This document shows positions 36,661-45,158 of a stretch of DNA of 64,000 nt, piece by piece. The stretch covers positions 930,001-994,000 of the forward strand of contig NZ_JAGIXS010000001.1 in the NCBI RefSeq assembly GCF_030014915.1, read 5' to 3'. The first letter of the stretch is position 1. Each line of letters starts with the position of its first letter. This stretch comes from Pelomonas sp. V22. GTDB taxonomy: Bacteria; Pseudomonadota; Gammaproteobacteria; Burkholderiales; Burkholderiaceae_C. Under the pieces are notes generated by a model. That model made no database searches and was not told where the DNA came from. It saw only the letters and a program-made list of their open reading frames with translations. Made by a program: the position numbers and the translations under genes.

Positions 36661-36825
36661 ATGAAGTCGCGCCGCACTCTGCTAGCCATCACCGCCCTGC
36701 TGCTCAGTTCGCTGCTGAGCGGCTGCATCGTGGTGCCGCTGGGACACCACCATCGCCATCGCGGTTACAGCGCCGAACGCGGCCATGACGGCGGCGGCTA
36801 CGACAGGCACCACGACCGTCGCTGA
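36661..36825 (+). CDS. Small histidine-rich lipoprotein
   Basis: A 54-residue peptide. The first 22 residues are a lipoprotein signal (RRTLLAITALLLSSLLSGC, lipobox LSGC), and the mature part is only about 33 residues, rich in His, Arg and Gly (GHHHRHRG, YDRHHDRR). CGGAG lies nine bases before the ATG. It may bind metal, but no family is recognised. It ends 15 bases from the convergent kinase gene. Confidence 0.6.
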   Translation: MKSRRTLLAITALLLSSLLSGCIVVPLGHHHRHRGYSAERGHDGGGYDRHHDRR

Positions 36826-36840
36826 AGCCCGCCATCGGCC

Positions 36841-39261
36841 TCAGCTCGCCTGACGGAAGGCCATCACGGCCTGGTTGCGCAGCGTGCGCAGCAGCGAGAG
36901 CTCCTTCTCGCCCAGGTCGATGCTGCCGGGCTCGGGCTTGTCGGCATAGATGAGGCCGAAGGGCGAGCCCTTCAGCGCCATAGGCAGCAGCAGGAAGCTG
37001 CCGGCGCGCAGGTGCTGCTGATGCCAGAGCGGCAGGCGCTCCGCGATGTTGCCTTGCGATGCGTCTGCGATCAGCGTATCGGCCCCCTTCAACGCCACGG
37101 CGCTGAAAAGGTCAGGCAGACCGCCGGCCGGCACACGCAGCGGCACCTTGAACAAGGGCACGACCGCTTCCACACCGACGCCGAGGCCGAAGCGGCCGGT
37201 CAGTGTCTCGGTACGCGCATCGCGCAGGCAGAAGACCACGCGGTCGAAGCCGAGACCCCGGTACATGGTCTCCAGCACCATGCGCAGGATCTCGTTGAGC
37301 TTGACGCTCTCGACCATCGCGTCGGTGATGTCCTGGATGCCGGCGGCGAGCACTTGCGCGATCTGTTCGCGCGTGTTCGGCTGCTGGATCACCTGCGTCA
37401 CCTCGAACGTGGCCTGCAGCTGATGCGGCGACAGCGAATCGCTGGGCGCCGGCGTCAAGGGGGCCAGCAGGCGCTGGGCCGGTGAATTCTTGGCCGGCAG
37501 GATGTCCATGGCCACGGCGAGCTGCGACAGCTTCTGGCGCGCCTGGTCGGCCGCCTGGTCGAAGACCTCGGCCGTGATGCCGAGGGCCCGCGAGTAGCGC
37601 TGCGCCATCGCCCGCACCTTGGCATGGGCCTCGCTCGGGTCGCTTTGCAAAATCACATCGGCCACGTCGTTGGCGGCGCGAGCCAGCCAGCGCTGGCGTT
37701 CGACCGGGCTGTCCAACTGCCTGACCGGCGGCTCGCCATCGGGCCGGCGCATCGCACGCTGCAGGATGTCGGGCAGGCCCCATTGGCGGGCCACGCCTAG
37801 GCCCAATTGCTCATAGCTCAGGCCCAGCACCTGGGTGGAGGCCAATGCCTCGCTGACCGGTGCGGCCAGCTTCTGCGGCCCCTCGCTCTGCCGCTCACTG
37901 CGCAGCATGCGGCGCACCTGCTGGGCTTCCTCAGGGAAGTAGAACTCGGTCAGCGCGCGGCCCAGGTTCTGGAACATCGCGCACAGGAAGGCCTCTTCGC
38001 TTTCGCGCGAGTTGGGGCTCAGCTCGCGCGCCAGCGAGGCTGCCATCAACGAGCGCAGGAATTCCTCGCGCAGTTGCTGGGCATGGGCCTTGTTCTCCAT
38101 GCGCTCCAGCACGATCAGCGACAGCGCCAGGTTGCGGATGCCGGCAAAGCCGATCAACGCCGCCGCGCGCGAGACGGTGGAGATGCTGCCGCCGCCCGCA
38201 TGGCTGAAGTGCGCGGTGTTGACCATGCGCAAGAGCTTGTGCGTGAGCGCCACGTCCTTGAGGATCTCGTTGGACAGGTTGGCCAGGCTCTCGTTCTCGG
38301 AGGCTGTCAGGCGCTGGATGCGCGAGATCGAATCCGACATCGCCGGAAAGTCGCTCTTGTGGCGCATGCGGCGCAGCAGGAACTCGAGCGCCGCGCGGTC
38401 ACCGCCCTCGCTCGCCTCACCGGCCTGCGCCGTGGGATGCAGCCATTCGGCCAGCGCATCCAGCATGGCCTTGGCCGAGGGCCAGCGGGCCCGCGCATCG
38501 CGCGCCAGGCCGCGCTGCACGATGGCGCGCAGCGCGTCGTCCACGTCGGCACCGAGGCCTGCCGGCAACTGCAGCTCCTGCTCGGTGACGCGGCGCACGG
38601 CGCGCCAGGGATCGGGGTCGTAGTTCAGGCGCTGGCCGGACAGCATCTCGGCCAGCATCACGGCCGCCGCGAACACATCCATCACCGGCGTCGGCGCTTC
38701 GCCGCGCGCCGCCTCCGGCGAGATGTAGCCCGGCGTGCCGACGATGCGCTGCGGCTTGCCCGCATCGCTCATGCGGGCGGCGATGCCGAAGTCCATCACG
38801 CGCGGCCGGCCCTTGGCATCGATCAGGATGTTGCTGGGCTTGAGGTCGCGGTGCACCACGCCGGCCGCATGGGCGGCCAGCAGGCCATCGAGCACGCCCA
38901 GCATCAGCTCGACCGCCTCGCGCGCCTTCAGGCGCGGCTTGCCATGCAACTGCTCGGCCAAGGTGACACCGGCCACGTATTCGAAGACCAGATAGGCCTG
39001 GCCGTCCTGCACGTCGGCCTCGAACACCGGCACGATGTTGGCGTGGGTCAGGCGGCTGACGGCGCGGGCCTCGTGCAGCCATTCATCAACGCTGTGCCGG
39101 TCCGCACCTGGCCGCAAAAGCTTGAGCGCCACCTCGCGATCCAGGCGCGGGTCATGCGCCAGCCAGACCGTGGCCTGCGCGCCCTCGCCCAGGCGGCGCA
39201 GCAAGCGGAAGCGGCCGATCTGCGGCGGCAGCGTGGTGTTGTGGGAGTCGGGACCGGCCAT
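36841..39261 (-). CDS. Ser/Thr protein kinase with HDOD and GAF domains
   Basis: An 806-residue cytoplasmic signalling protein. The kinase domain (about 15-275) is complete: glycine loop LGEGAQATVWLA, lysine K47 in VALK, catalytic H137-R138-D139 with N144 (HRDLKPSN), and D157-F158-G159. Residues about 285-480 form an HDOD domain (FPAMSDSISRIQRL, EILKDVALTHKLLRMVNTAHF), and about 620-800 a GAF-type sensor ending AFRQAS. HDOD proteins often bind cyclic dinucleotides or act in stress signalling. The start is placed at 39261 (MAGPDSHNTTLPPQIGRFRLL). It lies 13 bases after the pseudokinase gene and is likely co-transcribed. Confidence 0.9.
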   Translation of the reverse strand: MAGPDSHNTTLPPQIGRFRLLRRLGEGAQATVWLAHDPRLDREVALKLLRPGADRHSVDEWLHEARAVSRLTHANIVPVFEADVQDGQAYLVFEYVAGVTLAEQLHGKPRLKAREAVELMLGVLDGLLAAHAAGVVHRDLKPSNILIDAKGRPRVMDFGIAARMSDAGKPQRIVGTPGYISPEAARGEAPTPVMDVFAAAVMLAEMLSGQRLNYDPDPWRAVRRVTEQELQLPAGLGADVDDALRAIVQRGLARDARARWPSAKAMLDALAEWLHPTAQAGEASEGGDRAALEFLLRRMRHKSDFPAMSDSISRIQRLTASENESLANLSNEILKDVALTHKLLRMVNTAHFSHAGGGSISTVSRAAALIGFAGIRNLALSLIVLERMENKAHAQQLREEFLRSLMAASLARELSPNSRESEEAFLCAMFQNLGRALTEFYFPEEAQQVRRMLRSERQSEGPQKLAAPVSEALASTQVLGLSYEQLGLGVARQWGLPDILQRAMRRPDGEPPVRQLDSPVERQRWLARAANDVADVILQSDPSEAHAKVRAMAQRYSRALGITAEVFDQAADQARQKLSQLAVAMDILPAKNSPAQRLLAPLTPAPSDSLSPHQLQATFEVTQVIQQPNTREQIAQVLAAGIQDITDAMVESVKLNEILRMVLETMYRGLGFDRVVFCLRDARTETLTGRFGLGVGVEAVVPLFKVPLRVPAGGLPDLFSAVALKGADTLIADASQGNIAERLPLWHQQHLRAGSFLLLPMALKGSPFGLIYADKPEPGSIDLGEKELSLLRTLRNQAVMAFRQAS

Positions 39262-39274
39262 GGATGCCGCCCCT

Positions 39275-41191
39275 TCAGCGATTGCCGCTGCCGGAAGGCC
39301 CTGCATCACCGGCGCTGCCGCTCGCCACGCGGCTGCGCAGGGCCGAGGGGCGCGGCGCGTCAGGCGCCTCGGCCGTACCGGTGGCCACGCGCTGCACCGG
39401 CTCGCCGCTGCCATTTGGGGCCGGCGGCTGCAAGGCCAGCATCACCTCGCGCAGGCCGAGGCCCAGCACCCGGGCGTAGCGCCGCGTGGCCAGCTCGACG
39501 CCGGCCTTGCGCCGTTCCTCGGGCCCGGCCAGCGCATCGACCAGTTCGTTGGCCAGGCTGCAGGTCAGGCGCAGCAGGTCAGCATCGCTGTCACCGGAGC
39601 GCACCGGCACATCCGGCGGCTGGCGGCGGATCATGTGCAAGAGCTCGTCACCCAGCGACCAGTAGCGCGCCACGCCAGCACCCAGCGTTTCAAGATCGGT
39701 GCCCAGCACCGCGTAGGAGGCCGCCTCTTCGCTCATGCCTGCCGGGTTTGGATTGGCCTCGGTGGGTTCGGGCGGCTGCATCAGCTGCTTAATCTGCAGT
39801 GCATCGTCGGGGAAGTGGTATTGCAGCAGCAGACGGCCGAGGTTCTGCATCAGCGTGATCAGGTACACCACCTCGCCGTCGTAGCCAGCGGGCCGCAGGG
39901 CCTGCGCGATCTCGCCGGCCCTGCGCACGCGCTGCATCAGCGTGCGCATGCGTGCGGCGTTCTGCTCGTTCAGGATGCCGGGCCACTGCTTCACAGCACG
40001 CGCGGCCTGCTCGACGCCATTGAGGCCGACCATGGCGATGGCTCGCTGCATATTGAGTACGGCACCATCGCCGGCATTGCCCTGCATGCGCAGGGCATTG
40101 TTGACCCGGCGCAGCATCTCCAGCGAGAGCGCCATGTCCTCGAGGATCAGGTTCGAGACTGCGCTGGTGTGCGTGGCTTGCATCGAGCTGGACTGGGCCA
40201 CATGCAAGAGCTTGCTGCTGGTGCTGGGCAGATGACCCAGGCGCTGGATGCGGTCGATCATCGCGGCCACCGGCCCGCCCTGCTCTTGCGAAGCGGCAGC
40301 ACGCCAGCCCTCCAGCGCGCGCAGGAAGACGCGGGCGCTGTGATAGCGCTGGCGCTCCTGGTTGGCGGTGGCGCGGTTGGCAATGGCGCGCAGCGGCGCG
40401 GGAATGGGATGCGGTGTCTCGAAAGGCAGGCGCACCATCTCCTGGCCCTGCGGCTGCATGCGCTGCACCACCTCGTGCAGGTCGGCCACGTCCAGCACCA
40501 GGCGGCCGCTGAGGCCGCGGTGCAGCAGGAGGCCCATGCAGACCACGTCTTCCTCGGCTGACTCGCGCACTGCGCGGCGCGTCACGGCATTGAAGTCAGC
40601 CGTGGCCGGGAACACCTCCTGCGCGGCCTCGAGGCCCAGCAGGCGCACATGGCCGGCCGTGTCGATGACCAGACTGGCGGCCTGCAGGTCACGGTGGGCA
40701 TGGCCGGCCTCATGGGCAAAGGCCAGCCCGTCCAGGCCCTGGACCAGCCAATGCGCCAGGTCCAGCGGCAGCGGATTCGATTGGCGCGTCAGCCGCTCTT
40801 CCAGGGTCTCGCCGAGCGCCCGGTCATAGGCCAGGTAGGGCCATTGCTCGACCTGGCCGACCTCGACCACATGGGCGAGGTTGGGATGCTGGACGCGCGC
40901 GCCGGCTTGCGCCATCTTGAGCCAGTGCTCCAGCGCCGCCGGGCTGTTGGGCGCCTGGCGCGGCATGCTGAGCATCATCTCCTGGTTGCTGCGGGTGTCG
41001 AAGACCAGCCACAGCATGCTGCGCACGCTCTTGTTCAGCAGGGCGCGCAGTTCGAAGCGGCCAAAGCGCCTCAGAGGGGTCGAGGCTGTGGCGTTGCCGC
41101 CGGGGACGCTGGGGTTGTCGGACACGAGAAGATGAGATGGAAACAGTTTGTTCGAGTTTGCTCTATTTGAACTGCCGCTGGCAGAGGGCAA
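39275..41191 (-). CDS. Pseudokinase-HDOD protein
   Basis: A 638-residue relative of the downstream kinase. The kinase-like region (about 43-300) has lost key residues: no lysine in the VALK position (EMMLSMP, 71-77), HRDLQAAS (166-173) in place of HRDLKPSN, and LLGLE (184-188) in place of DFG. An HDOD domain follows (about 320-530: LPSTSSKLLHVAQSS, LEDMALSLEMLRRVNNAL). The C-terminal tail is low-complexity. The start is uncertain: a TTG at 41191 or a GTG at 41125. It probably acts as a regulatory scaffold for the active kinase encoded next, which is inference. Confidence 0.8.
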   Translation of the reverse strand: MPSASGSSNRANSNKLFPSHLLVSDNPSVPGGNATASTPLRRFGRFELRALLNKSVRSMLWLVFDTRSNQEMMLSMPRQAPNSPAALEHWLKMAQAGARVQHPNLAHVVEVGQVEQWPYLAYDRALGETLEERLTRQSNPLPLDLAHWLVQGLDGLAFAHEAGHAHRDLQAASLVIDTAGHVRLLGLEAAQEVFPATADFNAVTRRAVRESAEEDVVCMGLLLHRGLSGRLVLDVADLHEVVQRMQPQGQEMVRLPFETPHPIPAPLRAIANRATANQERQRYHSARVFLRALEGWRAAASQEQGGPVAAMIDRIQRLGHLPSTSSKLLHVAQSSSMQATHTSAVSNLILEDMALSLEMLRRVNNALRMQGNAGDGAVLNMQRAIAMVGLNGVEQAARAVKQWPGILNEQNAARMRTLMQRVRRAGEIAQALRPAGYDGEVVYLITLMQNLGRLLLQYHFPDDALQIKQLMQPPEPTEANPNPAGMSEEAASYAVLGTDLETLGAGVARYWSLGDELLHMIRRQPPDVPVRSGDSDADLLRLTCSLANELVDALAGPEERRKAGVELATRRYARVLGLGLREVMLALQPPAPNGSGEPVQRVATGTAEAPDAPRPSALRSRVASGSAGDAGPSGSGNR

Positions 41192-41223
41192 TCGAGAGAA
41201 CTGGCCTCAATAGCGTGAGGAAT

Positions 41224-44200
41224 TCAGACACTGATCTGAGCCCACACCTTCTCTAGCCTCTTGACACTGACCGGCTGCGGCGTGCGCAGCTCCTGCGCGA
41301 ACAGGCTGACCCGCAGCTCCTCCAGCTGCCAGCGGAAGTCGGCCAGGCGAGCGTCGGCCTGACCCTTGAGCTCGGCCACGCGGCGCTGGTAGCGCTGCTC
41401 CAGCAGCCGCAGCTCGGCCAGCAGCTTGCTGTCGCGGGCCGGGTCGGCGCGCAGCTTGTCCAGCCGCACGGTGACGGCCTTCAGGTAGCGCGGCACGTGC
41501 TGAGCCTGGCTCCAGGGCGTGGCCGCGACGAAGTTTTTGGGGATCAGGCGCTGCAGCTGGGCCGTGATGTCGTCAGCCGCCTCCTTGGGCGCGCGGGCAT
41601 CCTTGAGCTTGCGCACCGCTGCCTGGTAGTCAAGCAGGATTTGCAGCGTGAGGCGCGCCACTTCCTGCGCGATCAGGTTCAGGCGGGCACGGCCCTCATC
41701 GATGCAGCGCTTGAAGGCGAACTCGTCGGCCGGCAGCGGCTCGGCGAGGAAGGCCCGGTCCAGTGCGATGCCGATGATCTGGTCGCGCAGGTCCTCGGGC
41801 GTGCCGAGGGCCATGTAGGCGACGGCCATCTTCTGCAGGTCGGGGATGTTTTTCTCGAGGTACTTCAGCGGCTCCTTGAGCTGCAGCGCAACCAGGCGAC
41901 GCAAGCCCAGGCGGTGCTTGCTCGCCGCCACCTCGGGCTCGTCGAAGACCTCGATCTCCACATGGGCGCCCTTGTCGATCAAGGCCGGAAAGCCGATCAG
42001 GGTCTGCGGGCCGCGCTTGACCTCCATCAGCTCGGGCAGCTCACCGAAGGTCCAGGCCGTGTATTGGCTTGCCGCATCCTTGACCTGCGCTTTGGGCGCT
42101 GCCGCGACCTCGGCCCGGATACCGCCCTTGGCCACCGGCGCGGCCGCAGGTGCGGGCGCCGCCGCCGGCAGCTTCAGTGCCGCAAGCGCCTGGAAGGCCG
42201 AGCGCGCCTGCGAGCCCAGCTCGGCCTTCAGCGCCGCCAGGTTGCGGCCCTGGCCCAGCTGGCGGCCATGCTCGTCGACGATGCGGAAGTTCATGAACAG
42301 GTGCGGCTGCAGCTGCTCCAGCTTGAAGTCGTTCTTCTGGATCGCCAGCTGGGTGCGCTCCTTCACCGCCTTCAAGAGCACCTCAACGAGACCGCCCTGG
42401 CCGAAGGGATTCAGCTCGACGAACTCGGCCACAAAGTCCGGCAAGGGCACCAGGCGGGCGCGCGGCTTCTGATGGAGGCTCTTCAAGAGCGCCATCACCT
42501 TGGCCTCCAGCATGCCGGGCACCAGCCATTCGCAGCGCTCCTCGCTGACCTGGTTCAGTGCGTAAATCGGCACATTGACGGTCACGCCGTCGCGCGCATC
42601 GCCGGGCTCGTGCAGGTAGCTGACCGTGCAGTCCACGCCGCCCAGTCGCAGCGTTTTGGGGAAGGCATTGCCAGTGATGCCAGCGGCCTCGTGCCGCATC
42701 AGCTCCTCGCGGCTGAGCATCAGCAGCTTGTCGTTGGCCTTGCTGGCGTGGCGGTACCACTTCTCCAGCGTAGCGCCCGAGCACACATCGGCTGGCAGCT
42801 GCTGGTCGTAGAAGGCGTAGATCAGCTCGTCGTCGACCAGCACGTCCTGCCGGCGCGATTTGTGTTCCAGCTCCTCGACCTTCTTCACCTGGCGCTGGTT
42901 GTGGGCCAGGAAGGGCAGGCGGGTTTCCCACTCGCCATTCACGAGCGCTTCGCGGATGAAGATCTCGCGCGCCGCCGCCGCATCCACATTGCCAAAGTTC
43001 ACGCGGCGGTTGCTGTAGATGACGATGCCATAGAGCGTGGCCCGCTCCAGCGCGATCACCTCGGCCGCCTTCTTCTCCCAATGCGGCTCCAGCAGCTGGG
43101 TCTTGATCAGGTGGCCGGCGATGCCCGGCAGCCATTGCGGCTCGATGGCGGCGATGCCACGGCCGAACAGCCGCGTGGTGTCGACCAGCTCGGCAGCAAC
43201 GATCCAGCGGCCCGGCTTCTTGGACAGGTGCGCGCCCGGATGGCGCCAGAACTTGATGCCGCGCGCGCCGAGGTACCAGTCATCGTCATCGGCCTTCAGG
43301 CCGATGTTGCCGAGCAGGCCGGCCAGCATCGACAAATGCACCTGCTCGTAGGTGGCGGCCGCACCGTTCAGGCGCCAGCCATGCTCGGCCACGACGGTGT
43401 GCAGCTGCGAGTAGATGTCGCGCCATTCGCGCACGCGGCGCGGGCTGACAAAGTTGTCTCTCAAGAGCTGCTCATGGCGGCGATTGCTGAGCTTGTGCTC
43501 GCCCTCGCCGCCTCTGGATTCCCCGAGCCACTTCCACAGCTTCAGATAGCCCATGAACTCCGACTTCTCGTCGTCGAACTTCTTGTGCTTCTCGTCGGCG
43601 GCCTGCTGCTGCTCCATCGGCCGGTCGCGCACGTCCTGGCCGCTCAAGGCGCTGGCGATGACCAGCACCTCGGAGAGCGCGTCGCGTGTGCGGGCCTCGA
43701 GGATCATGCGGCCCACGCGCGGGTCCAGCGGCAGCTTGGCGAGCTCCTTGCCGATGGCAGTCAGCTCGTTCATGTCGTCCACAGCGCCCAGCTCGGCGAG
43801 CAACTGGTAGCCGTCGGCGATGGCCTTGCGCGGTGGCGCCTCGATGAAGGGAAACTCCTCCACCGTGCCGAGGTGCAGGGCCTTCATCCGCAGGATCACG
43901 CCGGCCAGCGACGAGCGCAGGATCTCGGGGTCGGTGAAGCGGGGCCGCTCGTTGAATTCCTTCTCTTCGTAGAGCCGGATGCAGATGCCGTTGCTGACGC
44001 GGCCGCAGCGGCCGGCGCGCTGGTTGGCGGCCGCCTGGCTGACTGGCTCGATCTGCAGCTGCTCGACCTTGTTGCGGTAGCTGTAGCGCTTGACGCGGGC
44101 GAGGCCCGGGTCGATCACGTAACGGATGCCGGGCACCGTCAAGGAGGTTTCAGCCACATTGGTGGCCAGCACGATGCGGCGCTGGCCGTGCGGCTCGAAC

Positions 44201-45090
44201 ACGCGGTCCTGCTCCTGCTGCGAGAGCCGCGCAAACAGCGGCAAGACTTCGACTCCGGGCGGATGGTGCTTGCGCAGCGCCTCGGCCGCCTCGCGGATCT
44301 CGCGCTCGCCGGGCAGGAAGACGAGCACGTCGCCCGAGCCCTCGCGCCACAGCTCATCCACCGCATCGGTGATCGCGTTGTTGAGGTCGTACTCGCGCGA
44401 TTCCTCGAACGGGCGGTAGCGCTGCTCGACAGGGAAGGTGCGGCCCGAGACCATCAACACCGGCGCAGGGCCCTTGCTAGATTCGAAATGCTTGGCGAAG
44501 CGATCCGCGTCGATGGTGGCCGAGGTGACGATCACCTTCAGGTCCGGCCGTCGCGGCAGCACCTCGCGCAGATAGCCGAGCAGGAAGTCGATGTTCAACG
44601 AGCGTTCATGGGCCTCGTCGATGATGATCGTGTCGTAGGCCTTCAGCAGCGGGTCGGTCTGCGTCTCGGCGAGCAGGATGCCGTCGGTCATCAGCTTGAC
44701 GCTGGCGCCCGGCTGCAGGCGATCCTGGAATCTCACCTTGTAGCCGACGATCTCGCCAAGCGGCGTCTTCAGCTCTTCGGCGATGCGCTTGGCCACGCTG
44801 GAGGCGGCGATGCGTCGTGGCTGCGTATGGCCGATCAGCTTGCCGGTGTTGGCCCGGCCACGGCCCAGCGCCAGGGCGATCTTGGGCAGCTGCGTGGTCT
44901 TGCCCGAGCCGGTCTCGCCACAGACGATGACGACCTGGTGCTCGCTGATGGCACGGGCGATCTCCTCGCGCCGGCTGGAAACCGGCAGCGAGTCGGGGAA
45001 GGTGATCGGTGGCAGCGGATTGGCCGGGATCGGCGGGCGGCGCGGGGCGGCCGCTTTCGCTGCGGGAGGAGCGGGGGTCTTTTCTTTCAC
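41224..45090 (-). CDS. hrpA: ATP-dependent RNA helicase HrpA
   Basis: A 1288-residue DEAH-box helicase, close to the 1300 residues of E. coli HrpA. Motif I GETGSGKTT, DEAH (IIIDEAHERS), SAT (VTSATIDADRF) and motif VI QRAGRCGR are all present in the first 420 residues; a long C-terminal region follows. Starts at a GTG (45090) preceded nine bases upstream by GATAAT on the minus strand. It diverges from argA with a 68-base gap that carries a palindrome. Confidence 0.94.
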   Translation of the reverse strand: MKEKTPAPPAAKAAAPRRPPIPANPLPPITFPDSLPVSSRREEIARAISEHQVVIVCGETGSGKTTQLPKIALALGRGRANTGKLIGHTQPRRIAASSVAKRIAEELKTPLGEIVGYKVRFQDRLQPGASVKLMTDGILLAETQTDPLLKAYDTIIIDEAHERSLNIDFLLGYLREVLPRRPDLKVIVTSATIDADRFAKHFESSKGPAPVLMVSGRTFPVEQRYRPFEESREYDLNNAITDAVDELWREGSGDVLVFLPGEREIREAAEALRKHHPPGVEVLPLFARLSQQEQDRVFEPHGQRRIVLATNVAETSLTVPGIRYVIDPGLARVKRYSYRNKVEQLQIEPVSQAAANQRAGRCGRVSNGICIRLYEEKEFNERPRFTDPEILRSSLAGVILRMKALHLGTVEEFPFIEAPPRKAIADGYQLLAELGAVDDMNELTAIGKELAKLPLDPRVGRMILEARTRDALSEVLVIASALSGQDVRDRPMEQQQAADEKHKKFDDEKSEFMGYLKLWKWLGESRGGEGEHKLSNRRHEQLLRDNFVSPRRVREWRDIYSQLHTVVAEHGWRLNGAAATYEQVHLSMLAGLLGNIGLKADDDDWYLGARGIKFWRHPGAHLSKKPGRWIVAAELVDTTRLFGRGIAAIEPQWLPGIAGHLIKTQLLEPHWEKKAAEVIALERATLYGIVIYSNRRVNFGNVDAAAAREIFIREALVNGEWETRLPFLAHNQRQVKKVEELEHKSRRQDVLVDDELIYAFYDQQLPADVCSGATLEKWYRHASKANDKLLMLSREELMRHEAAGITGNAFPKTLRLGGVDCTVSYLHEPGDARDGVTVNVPIYALNQVSEERCEWLVPGMLEAKVMALLKSLHQKPRARLVPLPDFVAEFVELNPFGQGGLVEVLLKAVKERTQLAIQKNDFKLEQLQPHLFMNFRIVDEHGRQLGQGRNLAALKAELGSQARSAFQALAALKLPAAAPAPAAAPVAKGGIRAEVAAAPKAQVKDAASQYTAWTFGELPELMEVKRGPQTLIGFPALIDKGAHVEIEVFDEPEVAASKHRLGLRRLVALQLKEPLKYLEKNIPDLQKMAVAYMALGTPEDLRDQIIGIALDRAFLAEPLPADEFAFKRCIDEGRARLNLIAQEVARLTLQILLDYQAAVRKLKDARAPKEAADDITAQLQRLIPKNFVAATPWSQAQHVPRYLKAVTVRLDKLRADPARDSKLLAELRLLEQRYQRRVAELKGQADARLADFRWQLEELRVSLFAQELRTPQPVSVKRLEKVWAQISV

Positions 45091-45092
45091 GA

Positions 45093-45111
45093 GGCGCGGA
45101 TTATCCGCGCC
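45093..45111. promoter_or_regulatory. Palindrome between divergent hrpA and argA
   Basis: GGCGCGGATTATCCGCGCC: nine-base arms around one central base. On the minus strand it contains GATAAT (45100-45105), the likely -10 box of hrpA nine bases before its GTG. A protein binding here would cover the hrpA promoter and lie about 50 bases from argA. Confidence 0.45.
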
Positions 45112-45146
45112 CCGCCGTGTCTGCCTGCCTATCGCAGACGCTGCGG

Positions 45147-45152
45147 CACAAT
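45147..45152 (+). promoter_or_regulatory. Putative -10 box of argA
   Basis: CACAAT six bases before the argA ATG at 45159; the expected transcript start coincides with the ATG. -35 weak. Confidence 0.35.
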
Positions 45153-45158
45153 TCGGAC

